From positions 1,984,001 to 2,048,000 of the forward strand of contig NZ_QBKS01000001.1 in NCBI RefSeq assembly GCF_003054285.1: a stretch of DNA of 64,000 nucleotides, read 5' to 3'. Of this stretch, positions 1-10,188 are shown piece after piece. The DNA comes from Litoreibacter ponti (GTDB lineage Bacteria > Pseudomonadota > Alphaproteobacteria > Rhodobacterales > Rhodobacteraceae). The position numbers and the translations under genes are program-made. How positions within the stretch are numbered: the first letter of the stretch is position 1; each line of letters begins with the position of its first letter. The notes under the pieces are model-generated. The model made no database searches. It saw only the letters and a list, made by a program, of their open reading frames with translations, and was not told the origin of the DNA.

Positions 1-381
1 GGTCGCCGGGTCTTGCAGGCAGAGTTTCTGCAACGTGTTCCAGACCCGGTCATTGGCCCCCGTGGCCGCGAAGTGGTCCGCCTTGCCACCGCGCGCCCGT
101 TCTTCGGCGATAATCGCGTTGAACGCGTCGCTCGCGGCGTCGATCGGGCTTGTGTCTGGGTAGGCATCCTCCAACACCAAGACGCCAGCTGAGCGCAAAA
201 AGACCTGCGCCCATTCCGGCTTCAGCGCGTCCAGCTGATCACCGAGCTGCGCCATGTCATAGATGGGGATATTCTTTTCGATGCGGCTGGCGTTAGGCAC
301 ATCCGCTTTGCTGAGGCGTTGGGAAATGATCTGATCGAACTCGTCAATATCGCAGTCGTCTGCGTGGTAGTATCCGGTCAT
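1..381 (-). CDS. Partial phytanoyl-CoA dioxygenase-family protein (N-terminal 127 aa)
   Basis: The reading frame starts at ATG 381 on the minus strand and is open to the left edge, so only the first 127 codons are visible. The visible part starts MTGYYHADDCDIDEFDQII and contains ANDRVWNTLQKLCLQDP. That resembles the N-terminal half of Fe(II)/2-oxoglutarate dioxygenases of the phytanoyl-CoA dioxygenase family in marine alphaproteobacteria. The catalytic H-x-D...H motif would lie outside the window and cannot be checked. The start overlaps the stop of the isomerase gene upstream (ATGA), so it belongs to the same operon. The family call rests on general resemblance only. Confidence 0.6.
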   Translation of the reverse strand, partial: MTGYYHADDCDIDEFDQIISQRLSKADVPNASRIEKNIPIYDMAQLGDQLDALKPEWAQVFLRSAGVLVLEDAYPDTSPIDAASDAFNAIIAEERARGGKADHFAATGANDRVWNTLQKLCLQDPAT

Positions 382-1241
382 GCGAATATCTCCTTGAACA
401 GATTGATCTGGCTGCGAAAGCCGCGCTCGAAATTGCCGTCGCCGTGGTGAAAAACGCTCTCGAAACTGATGACCCCATCATAGCCGTCCCGGCGCAGCGC
501 GTCAGCCATCGGCGCGAATTGATCGGCCAGCTGCCCCTCACCCATCGGGCGGACCTCCAGCATGGCGCGCGGGGTGTCGACCTGCACATCCTTGATGTGG
601 ATATGGCCGAGATAACCGTCCTGCACCTCGGCATAGCCATCAGGGTACGCGCGTTCATGGCACCAGCAGTTATTGGCCGGGTCCCAGAGCACCTTCAGCG
701 CGTCCTTGGCATCCAGAGTGTCGATCAGTTTGCGGGCCGTGAAGTTGGAATTGACCATCGTGCCATTGCCGGTCTCGACCACGAGGGTCACGCCCTCGGC
801 CCGCGCCAGCTCCACCGCCGGGGCGATGAGCGGCAAGATCGCGTCCCACGCGCCATGGGCCACATTCCACTTTTCCGCACCATGAGAGCCCCACAGGATC
901 TGCTCCTTCTTCGGTGTCATGATCCGCACCAAGGGGCTGCCCACGATATGAGCCATCTCGATCACCCGCTTGAGCGCATCCATATGTCTGGTGTGCAGCG
1001 CGTCGCCGGGGGTGTTCGCGTGGGTCATCCCGGCGAACACGTGGCGCGACAGGCAGGAGACGGGCTTGCCCCGGTCGCGCAGCAACGCGTCGATCTCGGC
1101 GATCTCTTGCGGGCTGTGATCGCCCACCTCCGTATCGCCGACATATTGCAGCTCGGCATAATCCAGCCCGAAGGCGTCCATGACATCGACGGTGTGGGCC
1201 AGATCGCGGCTGATCCCGTCGCAAATGACACCGAGTTTCAT
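378..1241 (-). CDS. Sugar phosphate isomerase/epimerase (xylose-isomerase-like TIM barrel)
   Basis: This 287-aa protein starts MKLGVICDGISRDLAHTVDV. It shows the alternating strand/helix pattern of AP-endonuclease-2-type TIM barrels. Likely metal ligands are seen in VVETGNGTMVNSN (Glu), LWDPANNCWCHE (Asp, His) and ISFESVFHHG (Glu). The length is normal for the family, which isomerises or epimerises small sugars and hydroxy-acids in the cytosol. It lies between an NAD-dependent hydroxyacid dehydrogenase gene (65 bp upstream) and the partial dioxygenase gene (4-bp overlap). This suggests a short catabolic operon for a sugar acid or related compound. The substrate cannot be read from the sequence. 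Confidence 0.8.
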   Translation of the reverse strand: MKLGVICDGISRDLAHTVDVMDAFGLDYAELQYVGDTEVGDHSPQEIAEIDALLRDRGKPVSCLSRHVFAGMTHANTPGDALHTRHMDALKRVIEMAHIVGSPLVRIMTPKKEQILWGSHGAEKWNVAHGAWDAILPLIAPAVELARAEGVTLVVETGNGTMVNSNFTARKLIDTLDAKDALKVLWDPANNCWCHERAYPDGYAEVQDGYLGHIHIKDVQVDTPRAMLEVRPMGEGQLADQFAPMADALRRDGYDGVISFESVFHHGDGNFERGFRSQINLFKEIFA

Positions 1242-1305
1242 CCTTTATCCTTCCCGTGGTTCTTGCTGCCAAAGCTGCGTCGACGCGGCTTGCTCCGCGC
1301 CCAGG

Positions 1306-2208
1306 TCATTGCGCGCCATCCCGATGCAGCTCGGCCCCGATAATCTCTTCGATCACGCGAGTGCAGACCCAGTTATCCCCGTTCGGGTATTTCGTCCGGC
1401 CCGCATGGAAAATCTGCATCGCCGCCGCCGCCGTGTGCAGCGGGACCCCCAGCTCCTCGCCCAGACCCATCGAGATCGTTAGGTCTTTGTGCATCGTGTT
1501 GATGTGGCTGCCGGTACCTTCGAACTGGCGGTCGATGATTTTCTCCAGTGCATTGTTGACCACGCCGCAGCCCGCCGATGAGGTCGAGAACACGTCCAAG
1601 ATCACCTGCCCCGGCACGCCCGCCTTGGCGGCCAAAGCCGCTGCCTCGAACGTCGCAGAGAACTGCGCGCCGATCAGCGATTGCAGGCAGGCTTTGACGG
1701 TTTGGCCATCGCCGGGCCGGGTGCCGACACGGTGGATATTGGCCGACACCGCCTCCATCACGGGCGCGAAGGTATCGAGCACCGCATCAGGTGCCGCGGC
1801 CATCATCGTCAGCGTACCCGATTGCGCGCCGGGAAAGCCGCCAGACACCGGTGTGTCGATCAGATGGATGCCAGAGCCTTCCATGGCCGCTCCGATCTCG
1901 CGGGCCTCGAAGGGCTTGATCGTGGCCGACAGGATCACCGCGCCGCCTCTTTTCATATGAGCGACCACGCCGTCCTCGCCCAAGATGACTTGGCGGGCCT
2001 CGGCCCCGGTCATCACCATCACAAAGACCGCATCGCTGGCCGCGCCGACCTCTGCCGGGCTGGCGGCGGGGATGCCGCCCATCGCCTCAAACGCGGCCAT
2101 GCGGTCCGGCTTCAAGTCGATCCCCATCACTTTGAACCCCGCCGCAAGCAGGTTCTTGGCCAGCCCGCTGCCCATGTCACCGAGGCCGAACACACCTATC
2201 GTTTTCAT
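1306..2208 (-). CDS. NAD(P)-dependent beta-hydroxyacid dehydrogenase (3-hydroxyisobutyrate / L-threonate dehydrogenase family)
   Basis: This is a 300-aa protein. It has an N-terminal Rossmann motif GLGDMGSGLAKNLL (residues 8-21), the substrate-binding signature DTPVSGGFPGAQSGTLTMMA around residues 119-138, and the catalytic-lysine helix VKACLQSLIGAQFSATFEA. All are hallmarks of the beta-hydroxyacid dehydrogenases, which oxidise a 3-hydroxy acid using NAD(P). The helical C-terminal domain is complete. It is the first gene of the short leftward operon with the TIM-barrel isomerase and the dioxygenase-like gene. L-threonate or a similar four-carbon acid is a plausible substrate from this company, but that is inference. 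Confidence 0.85.
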   Translation of the reverse strand: MKTIGVFGLGDMGSGLAKNLLAAGFKVMGIDLKPDRMAAFEAMGGIPAASPAEVGAASDAVFVMVMTGAEARQVILGEDGVVAHMKRGGAVILSATIKPFEAREIGAAMEGSGIHLIDTPVSGGFPGAQSGTLTMMAAAPDAVLDTFAPVMEAVSANIHRVGTRPGDGQTVKACLQSLIGAQFSATFEAAALAAKAGVPGQVILDVFSTSSAGCGVVNNALEKIIDRQFEGTGSHINTMHKDLTISMGLGEELGVPLHTAAAAMQIFHAGRTKYPNGDNWVCTRVIEEIIGAELHRDGAQ

Positions 2209-2353
2209 TGCAAACCCCTTTCCGTCAAAGCCGCCGCAGCGGCGTTTTCATGCCGCGGGGATTTCACGCGCCCTGGGGCATATGCGCCAAGACGTCGGGC
2301 GGGTCCGGAAGACACCCCTGCCCGGTTAGGTGAGCAAATGGTAGCCGGGGATT

Positions 2354-3040
2354 TCAGCTTTGCGCAACGGTTTTGCTGTCCCGCGCATCGACCGCCCGCA
2401 CGAAATCGGCAAAGGCTTGCAGCTCCTTCGGCTGAGGCTCGACCCCGGTGAAAATTCGCAGGTAATGCGCAGCCATGCTCAGGCGGCGCTCCAGCGTCTC
2501 GCCCAATTCGGCGGCGTCATAGCCCGCCTGCATAAAGTAGAGCACCCGGGCCCGCGCGAAAGCGTCGGTGGGCGCGTAGTCGAACCGCTCGAACATCTCG
2601 GTCAGGGCCTGCACGCGGGCCTCTTCCGACGTGGTCAGGACCGCGCGCACCGCAACGTCCCGCTTGGCCCAGTCCCGGATCGCAAAATCGAGCCGGTTGT
2701 CGAAAAGCGCCGCGTCGATCACGCAGTGATGCACGTTGCAAACCGCCTCGGTGATTGTCGCCGCGGTCTTGCGGGACTGCGCGATCAGGGCGGCCGTATT
2801 GCAGTGCTGCCAATGGTCCAGCAACGCGTCGAGCAGGTCCTGGCGGCTGTCGAAATACCAATAGAAGCTGGAGCGTGAGACGCCCATGCGCTCCCCCAGC
2901 ACCTTGACCTTCACCTGCTCCTCGCCGCCGTCGATCAGGGCGTCGAGCGCCGCGCCCAACCAATCCTCGCGGGTGACTTTGATGTTGCCGATCAGCTCCG
3001 CCTTGGCGGGGTCGTCGCGGTGCAGAAGACGGCGGCCCAT
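2354..3040 (-). CDS. TetR/AcrR-family transcriptional regulator
   Basis: This 228-aa protein has a TetR-type helix-turn-helix near residues 45-70: VKVLGERMGVSRSSFYWYF followed by DSRQDLLDALLDHW. A long helical ligand-binding domain follows. Its ATG overlaps the stop of the upstream 97-aa gene (ATGA). That gene in turn overlaps the FAD/GcvT oxidoreductase gene, so all three are translationally coupled. The regulator therefore probably controls its own operon. A near-perfect 20-bp palindrome at 5765-5784, just before the operon's first gene, is the likely operator. The ligand is unknown; a methylated amine is a reasonable guess from the oxidoreductase. Confidence 0.85.
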   Translation of the reverse strand: MGRRLLHRDDPAKAELIGNIKVTREDWLGAALDALIDGGEEQVKVKVLGERMGVSRSSFYWYFDSRQDLLDALLDHWQHCNTAALIAQSRKTAATITEAVCNVHHCVIDAALFDNRLDFAIRDWAKRDVAVRAVLTTSEEARVQALTEMFERFDYAPTDAFARARVLYFMQAGYDAAELGETLERRLSMAAHYLRIFTGVEPQPKELQAFADFVRAVDARDSKTVAQS

Positions 3041-3333
3041 CAGCTTTCAGGCGGCGCGCCGCCCGCCTTTGCCCTTTTGGCGATAAGATCCTGCAGCGAG
3101 TCGAAATGGTGGATCACCAGCGTGTATTCGAAGAAGTCGCGCGCTGTTGCAAGTGCGGCCTCGGGCAGCAGCGCCCGCGTGCGCAGAGCGGTTTCGTGCA
3201 TATTTGTGATCTCGTCGCGCGAGAACACATCCATCGGCGGCAACGGGTTTTTCAGCTGGCGGTAGTTGACGTCGCGGGTGGCGGGGGCGGCGTGCGCCCC
3301 TGCCATGCCGCGTCTGCCGCGCCGCTCGCTCAT
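3040..3333 (-). CDS. Short MttB-like remnant (trimethylamine methyltransferase family N-terminus), possibly internally deleted
   Basis: This 97-aa protein starts MSERRGRRGMAG and continues with YRQLKNPLPPMDVFSRDEI and MHETALR. That resembles the first 50 or so residues of trimethylamine methyltransferase (MttB) family proteins, which are usually about 500 aa. The remaining residues (LLPEAALATARDFFEYTLV to the end) do not form the rest of an MttB domain. The reading frame is intact and its stop and start overlap both neighbours by 4 bp. The gene therefore looks like an in-frame internal deletion of a full-length mttB-like gene that kept translational coupling between the oxidoreductase and the regulator. 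MttB activity is not expected. It could instead be a small protein of other origin. Confidence 0.5.
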   Translation of the reverse strand: MSERRGRRGMAGAHAAPATRDVNYRQLKNPLPPMDVFSRDEITNMHETALRTRALLPEAALATARDFFEYTLVIHHFDSLQDLIAKRAKAGGAPPES

Positions 3334-5735
3334 CGTCGCATCGCAGTGCCGGAGGGATCATACGGCGACGGCGCGATGACCTTGGCTGTTCGTGCGACGC
3401 CCACGACATGGACCGTCAGCTCTGTGCCCTGCTTGGCTTGATCGGCATTCACCAGCGCCATAGCGAGCGACTTGCCGACCGTGTGCCCGTAGCCGCCGGA
3501 GGTCACGAAGCCGACCTTGTCCTCGCCCGCCCAGATCGGCTCGTAGCCCGATGCATCCGCACCGTCGGCGTTGATCTCGAGCGTGACTTTCAGCTGGGCC
3601 GGGCCGCTGCCATCACGCTCCGCAATAGCAGCGTCGCGGCCGACGAACCCTTCTCGGTCCCAATCGATCCAGCGATCCATGCCGGTCATGCCCGCGGTGT
3701 AGCCTTGGGTAAACTCGGCGGACCAGATGCCGAAGCTTTTCTCTAAGCGAAGCGACAGGAGCGCGTTGAACCCGTATTCATGGATGCCTTCCGACGCGCC
3801 CGCCTCAAGCAGCGTACGACGCAGGGTGATGTGGTCACCCATCCGACAGTTGATCTCGAACCCCAGCTCACCCGCGACTGACATGCGGGCGACACGGGCG
3901 CGGATCATGCCGATATCGAACTGGCCGCAGCCCATAAAGCCCAGATCGCCTATGGGGCCGTCTGTCAGCTTCTCGATCACTGCGCGGGATTTGGGACCGG
4001 CCAGCGAGAATCCGGCCATCTCTTCGCCCAGATCGCGCATGGTGACCCCGTCGTCCATGTGGTCGTTGAACCAGCGTATGTGCCACGCGCGCAGGTAGTA
4101 GCTGCCCATGATCCAGTAGGTGCCGTCACCCCAGTTAAACAGCGTCAGATCGCCTTTCAGCCGCCCATCATGGCCCAGCATGACCGCCAGCCGCGCGCGA
4201 CCCGGCTTGGGCAGCTCGGTGGAGAATATCTTGGCAAGCCAAGCCTCCGCCCCCTCGCCCGAAACCTCGAACCGAGAGAAGCCGGTGATGTCTAGCAGAC
4301 CCACGCCGGAGCGGACCTTGCGGCATTCCTCGGCCACGATGTCATGGGCGTTGGAGCGCTTGAGCGTTGGTGTCTCCTCGAAACCTTCGGGCGCGAAATA
4401 AAGCGGGACTTCAAGGTCATAGCTTTGGCCCCAGCGTGCGCCTGCGGCGGTCATATCGCTAAAGGCAGGCGCAGTTTTCAGAGGGCGACCGGCAGGCAGC
4501 TGCTCGTTCGGGTAGGTCATCACGAAGCGGCGGGAATAGAACTGCCCGGTCGTCTCTTTGATGTACTGCTTGTTCTCCGCGAAGACGCCGTAGCGGGCGA
4601 CGTCCATGCCGAAGACGTCTGCCTCCGGCTCGCCGTGGATCATCCATTCGGCCAGCGACTTGCCGACGCCGCCGCCCTGCAGGAAGCCCGCCATCACCGC
4701 GCAAGCGGACCAGTAGCCGCGCTTGCCCGGCACGGGTCCGACAAGCGGGTTGCCATCGGGGGAGAAGGTGAAGGCGCCGTTGACCCAGGTCTTGACGCCC
4801 ACGTCTTGCAAGGCCGGGTAGCGTTCAAAGCCCAGGATTAGCTCTTTCTCGATCCGGTCGGGGTCTTCCTGCTGCAGCTCGAACCCGTATTCCCACGGCG
4901 CGCCGTCCATCATCCAGTGCTGGTGGTCGATCTCGTAGATGCCCAGCAGCACGCCCTTCTGGTCTTGGCGCAGATAAGTGAAGCCTTCGAGGTCGACGGT
5001 CATCGGCACCTCGAAATCGAGCTCTTCCAATGCAGGGATCGTGTCGGAAATCAGGTAGTGGTGGTTGAGCGGCGAGACCGGCAATTCGATCCCCGCCATG
5101 CGGCCCACCTGCTTGGCCCAAAGCCCGCCCGCATTGACCACATGCTCGCACGATATCGTGCCCTTCTCAGTGACGACGTCCCAGCCCTGCAGGGTCTGGT
5201 TCAGCTCCAGCACGCGGTTATGCTCGATCACTTCGGCCCCGCGCTTTTTGGCGGCGCCCGCATAGGCGTGCACGGTGCCGGTCGTGTCGATATAGCCTTC
5301 GCGGTCGGCCCACATGCCGCCCAACAGGCCGTCGCCGGACATGATCGGGTTCAGCTCGCAGGCCTCGTCGACCGTGACAAGGCGGCAGTCTTCGATGCCG
5401 ATAGACTGGAAGGTGCGGTAGGCCGATTGCAGCCATTCCCAGCGGTCCGGCGTGCCCGCCATGGTCAAGCCGCCGGTCATGTGCAGGCCGATATTCTGGC
5501 CGCTTTCCTCTTCGATCTCCGACAGCAGGTCGATCGTGTAGGCCTGTAACTGGGCGATGTTCGGGTCCGCGTTCAGCGCATGGATGCCCCCCGCCGCGTG
5601 CCAGCTGGAGCCCGCGGTCAGAACTGAACGCTCGATCAGCGCGACGTCGGTCCAGCCGAACTTGGCCAGATGGTAGAGCACCGATGTGCCGACCACGCCG
5701 CCGCCGATCACGACCACCCCGTAATGCGATTTCAT
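3330..5735 (-). CDS. FAD-dependent oxidoreductase fused to GcvT aminomethyltransferase domains (dimethylglycine/sarcosine dehydrogenase-like)
   Basis: This 801-aa protein has an N-terminal FAD domain with VVVIGGGVVGTSVLYHLAKF (residues 7-26). It also has the SSWHAAGG segment, whose histidine in related dehydrogenases carries covalently bound FAD. After about residue 400 the protein becomes GcvT-like: SNAHDIVAEECRKVRSGVGL, LLDITGFSRFEVSGEGAEAW and, near the end, a glycine-rich GYGHTVGKSLAMALV segment. Such fusions oxidatively demethylate N-methyl amino acids and pass the one-carbon unit to tetrahydrofolate. It is the first gene of an operon with a short MttB-like frame and a TetR regulator, which fits a role in methylated-amine use. 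The exact substrate is not determined. Confidence 0.85.
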   Translation of the reverse strand: MKSHYGVVVIGGGVVGTSVLYHLAKFGWTDVALIERSVLTAGSSWHAAGGIHALNADPNIAQLQAYTIDLLSEIEEESGQNIGLHMTGGLTMAGTPDRWEWLQSAYRTFQSIGIEDCRLVTVDEACELNPIMSGDGLLGGMWADREGYIDTTGTVHAYAGAAKKRGAEVIEHNRVLELNQTLQGWDVVTEKGTISCEHVVNAGGLWAKQVGRMAGIELPVSPLNHHYLISDTIPALEELDFEVPMTVDLEGFTYLRQDQKGVLLGIYEIDHQHWMMDGAPWEYGFELQQEDPDRIEKELILGFERYPALQDVGVKTWVNGAFTFSPDGNPLVGPVPGKRGYWSACAVMAGFLQGGGVGKSLAEWMIHGEPEADVFGMDVARYGVFAENKQYIKETTGQFYSRRFVMTYPNEQLPAGRPLKTAPAFSDMTAAGARWGQSYDLEVPLYFAPEGFEETPTLKRSNAHDIVAEECRKVRSGVGLLDITGFSRFEVSGEGAEAWLAKIFSTELPKPGRARLAVMLGHDGRLKGDLTLFNWGDGTYWIMGSYYLRAWHIRWFNDHMDDGVTMRDLGEEMAGFSLAGPKSRAVIEKLTDGPIGDLGFMGCGQFDIGMIRARVARMSVAGELGFEINCRMGDHITLRRTLLEAGASEGIHEYGFNALLSLRLEKSFGIWSAEFTQGYTAGMTGMDRWIDWDREGFVGRDAAIAERDGSGPAQLKVTLEINADGADASGYEPIWAGEDKVGFVTSGGYGHTVGKSLAMALVNADQAKQGTELTVHVVGVARTAKVIAPSPYDPSGTAMRR

Positions 5736-5764
5736 GGACCCGGTCTCCCTCTTCCCGATCAGGC

Positions 5765-5784
5765 ACTAAACACCTGTGTCTAGT
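5765..5784. promoter_or_regulatory. Putative TetR operator upstream of the FAD/GcvT operon
   Basis: A 20-bp near-perfect palindrome with outer arms ACTA/TAGT and inner arms ACAC/GTGT has 16 of 20 positions paired. It lies 30 bp upstream of the oxidoreductase start (5735). The same operon ends with a TetR-family gene, so autoregulation through this site is a reasonable inference. Confidence 0.5.
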
Positions 5785-5828
5785 TGTTCTCGAACGCTAG
5801 GAGCGGGGCCCGAGTCGGGTCAACAGAT

Positions 5829-7190
5829 TTATGAAAGTGCGGCGATGGCGGCAGCGACGCCGCGCTTGGTCAGGTCATCGAATGCCGCGCGCACTGGGGG
5901 CTCGATAAGGCGGGCGGTGTCGTCTGGGAAGACCTCTCGCATCGCCAGCAGCGCACCGACGGGATCTTCAGAGGTGGCGCGGTCGCGGAGGGGCTCAGCC
6001 AAAGGATCGCGCACATCGATGGGCTGGCCCTGCAGGTCCGTGCCGGAGACGTAGCGCATCCAAGCGGCCACTGCGAGGCACTGGCGCGGCGCGGTGCGCC
6101 CGGCGGCGAGGTTCTCGGTCAGGCTGCCAAGGATGCGCTGCGGCAGCTTCTGGCTGCCATCCATCGCGATCTGCCATGTGCGGTGCTGGATCGCGGGGTT
6201 GGCGTAGCGCTGCGCCAGCGCGTGAGCGTAGTCGTCTAGCGAGACACCGGGTGGGGCGGTGATCGTCGGCGTGATCTCGTCCGACCACATGCGGGCGACG
6301 AAGCGCGCGAGGGCTGCGTCCTGCATCGTCTCAGCGATGGTCTGATGCCCCGCGAGATAGCCCAGATAGGCCAGCGCGGAATGGGTGCCGTTGAGCATCC
6401 GCAGCTTCATATGCTCGTAAGGGGCCACGTCGCGGACCACCTCGGCCCCGGCAGCGGCGAAGTCCGGGCGGGGGCCTGCGAAATCATCCTCGATCACCCA
6501 TTGCTTGAACGGCTCGTGCATCACGGGGGCGGCATCGGCCCAGCCGGTCAGCTCGGTCACATGGGCAATATCGTCCGACGTCGTGGCGGGGGTGATCCGG
6601 TCGACCATGGTGGCCGGGAAGCGGGCATGGGCTTCGATCCACGGGACCAAATCGGGATCCATCAGGCGGGCGAGGTCCAGCACCACGCCGCGCACCAGTG
6701 GGCCGTTATCAGGCAGGTTATCGCAGCTGAGCGTCGTGAAGGGCGCCAGCCCCGCATCATGGCGCATCCTGAGCGCGCGCAGCAGGAAGCCGGGGGCGGA
6801 TTTGGGCAAAGGGTTCGCCAAATCATGAACGATATCAGGATGATCTGGGTTCAACGCGCCGGTGGCCGGGGCGTGGCAATAGCCCTTCTCCGTCACGGTG
6901 AGCGAGACGATATGGGTGTCCGGGGCGGCCATCGCATCGAGCACGGCGCGCGGCTCCTCGGGCGCGACAAGCACGTCTTCAAGCACCTCGATCCGGCGGG
7001 TCTGGAGGCCGTCCGGGGCGAGCGTGACGGAGGTATAGGCGCAGCCTTGGGGCACAAGCGCGTCGCGCACGGATGGGCTGCGCAAGGAGACGCCGATGAT
7101 GCGCCAGTCACCCGGCGCATCGGCCACATAAATCGCGCCGTGCGCCCGGAAAAACGCGCCAAGGCCCAGATGCACGATGGTTCCGCTCAC
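5829..7190 (-). CDS. uxuB: Mannitol dehydrogenase-family protein, probable D-fructuronate (mannonate) oxidoreductase
   Basis: This 453-aa polyol-specific long-chain dehydrogenase starts at GTG 7190. The N-terminus IVHLGLGAFFRAHGAIYV is the family's NAD-binding start, and EHMKLRMLNGTHSALAYLG holds the catalytic Lys and the Asn-x-x-His. Length matches the family (about 450-490 aa). Its start overlaps the stop of the uxaC gene (GTGA), so the two are co-translated. UxaC converts glucuronate to fructuronate, so this enzyme most likely reduces fructuronate to mannonate with NADH in the cytosol. Mannitol or another polyol is an alternative substrate if the neighbour is ignored. Confidence 0.8.
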   Translation of the reverse strand: MSGTIVHLGLGAFFRAHGAIYVADAPGDWRIIGVSLRSPSVRDALVPQGCAYTSVTLAPDGLQTRRIEVLEDVLVAPEEPRAVLDAMAAPDTHIVSLTVTEKGYCHAPATGALNPDHPDIVHDLANPLPKSAPGFLLRALRMRHDAGLAPFTTLSCDNLPDNGPLVRGVVLDLARLMDPDLVPWIEAHARFPATMVDRITPATTSDDIAHVTELTGWADAAPVMHEPFKQWVIEDDFAGPRPDFAAAGAEVVRDVAPYEHMKLRMLNGTHSALAYLGYLAGHQTIAETMQDAALARFVARMWSDEITPTITAPPGVSLDDYAHALAQRYANPAIQHRTWQIAMDGSQKLPQRILGSLTENLAAGRTAPRQCLAVAAWMRYVSGTDLQGQPIDVRDPLAEPLRDRATSEDPVGALLAMREVFPDDTARLIEPPVRAAFDDLTKRGVAAAIAALS

Positions 7191-8593
7191 AGTTTGTAGG
7201 CCTCCTTGGCGAGGCGGTAGGCGAGGTCATGGGCGACCTCGGGTGCCTCATCCTCGGCCAGACGTCCTGTCGCGACCAGCCCCGCGAGATAGGCGCAATC
7301 CACCCGTCGGGCCACGTCGTGGCGCGCAGGGATCGAGCAGAGCGCGCGGGTATCGTCGTTGAAGCCCACGGTGTTGTAGAAGCCCGCCGTCTCGGTCGTC
7401 ATCTCGCGGAAGCGGCGCATGCCCTCGGCGCTGTCGTGGAACCACCACGCAGGGCCGAGTTTGAGCGCCGGGTAGACGCCTGCGAGGGGGGCCAGCTCCC
7501 GGGCATAGGAGCTTTCATCGAGGGTGAACATGATCAGCGTCATGTCGGTCTCGCCCACAGCGTTCAGCAGTGGGCGCAGGGCGGTGACGTAGTCAACGCG
7601 CGTCGGGATGTCGTAGCCCTTGTCGCGCCCATAGGCGTCGAACACCGCGCCGGAATGGTTGCGCACGGAGCCCGGATGCAGCTGCATGACAAGGCCATCG
7701 TCCAAGCTCATTCGCGCCATCTCGGTCAGCATGTGGCCGCGGAAACGGTCCGCCTCGTCGGGAGTGCACTTGCCCTGCAACGCGCGAACGAACAAGGCGG
7801 CAGCCTCGGTCTGGGGCAAGTCTTCGGTCCGGGCCGTGGGGTGGCCGTGATCGGTCGAAGTCGCACCGCCGACCGTCTTGAAATACGCCCGCCTGTTGCG
7901 GTGCGCGGCGAGGTAGCCCTGCCATGTGGTCGCGTCCTCGCCCGCGAGCGCACCGAAGCGTTCGACATTCTCGGCAAAGCCCTCGAAATCTGGGTCCACG
8001 ACGGCGTCTGGGCGGTAGGCGGTGATGACGCGGCCCTGCCAGTCGCTGTCGGCGATCGTGCGGTGATGGGCGAGGTCGTCGAGCGGGCTTTCCGTGGTCG
8101 CGATTACCTCGATCCCGAAACGGTCATAGAGCGCGCGGGGGCGGAACTCTGGCTGGGCAAGGCTGCCTGCGATCTGGTCATAGATCGCATCCGCCGTGTC
8201 CGCCGACAGTCGCTCGGTCACGCCGAACACATGCTGAAACGCGTGGTCGATCCACAGACGCGAGGGCGTGCCGCGGAACAGGTGATAATTCTGCGCAAAC
8301 AGCCGCCACACCGCCCGCGGGTCGCTTTCGACCGCACCGCCATCGCGGCGCGGCACACCGAGCGCGTTGAGCGGGATGCCTTGGGAATGCAGCATCCGGA
8401 AGACGTAATGATCAGGTGTCACGAACAGCGCAGACGGGTCGGCGAAGGCCTCGTCCAGCGCGAACCACGCAGGGTCGGTATGCCCATGGGGGCTGACAAT
8501 CGGCAGGTCGCGCACGGCCTCGTACAGCCCGCGCGCCAGGGCACGGATCTCAGAATCAGGGGGAAACAGGCGATCCTCGTCGAGCAATGGCAT
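7187..8593 (-). CDS. uxaC: Glucuronate isomerase
   Basis: This 468-aa protein starts at ATG 8593 (MPLLDEDRLFPPDSEIRALA); a longer frame upstream adds residues not found in the family. The SPHGHTDPAWF segment carries the two metal-binding histidines of the amidohydrolase-like barrel. Other family segments are VTPDHYVFRMLHSQGI, GGATSTDHGHPTARTEDL and MIMFTLDES-like core residues. It isomerises D-glucuronate to D-fructuronate or galacturonate to tagaturonate. The downstream mannitol-dehydrogenase-family gene overlaps its stop and supplies the next step. No uxuA (mannonate dehydratase) or kinase gene is nearby, so the rest of the pathway must be encoded elsewhere. Confidence 0.92.
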   Translation of the reverse strand: MPLLDEDRLFPPDSEIRALARGLYEAVRDLPIVSPHGHTDPAWFALDEAFADPSALFVTPDHYVFRMLHSQGIPLNALGVPRRDGGAVESDPRAVWRLFAQNYHLFRGTPSRLWIDHAFQHVFGVTERLSADTADAIYDQIAGSLAQPEFRPRALYDRFGIEVIATTESPLDDLAHHRTIADSDWQGRVITAYRPDAVVDPDFEGFAENVERFGALAGEDATTWQGYLAAHRNRRAYFKTVGGATSTDHGHPTARTEDLPQTEAAALFVRALQGKCTPDEADRFRGHMLTEMARMSLDDGLVMQLHPGSVRNHSGAVFDAYGRDKGYDIPTRVDYVTALRPLLNAVGETDMTLIMFTLDESSYARELAPLAGVYPALKLGPAWWFHDSAEGMRRFREMTTETAGFYNTVGFNDDTRALCSIPARHDVARRVDCAYLAGLVATGRLAEDEAPEVAHDLAYRLAKEAYKL

Positions 8594-8762
8594 GGGGTGT
8601 CCTCCTCCGCGTGCCACCGAACCAGTTTGCGGGGCGGGCGGCAAGGGCCGCCGCACCCCACCCGAAGGGTGACTGCCCACGAATTGGGCAAATGCACCCA
8701 ATGAGAGCAGGACAAATTGCGATCGCGTTGTATCGCCCGAAACCGGATGTTAGCCTTTTGGC

Positions 8763-10187
<1,425 letters not shown>

Positions 10188-10188
10188 T

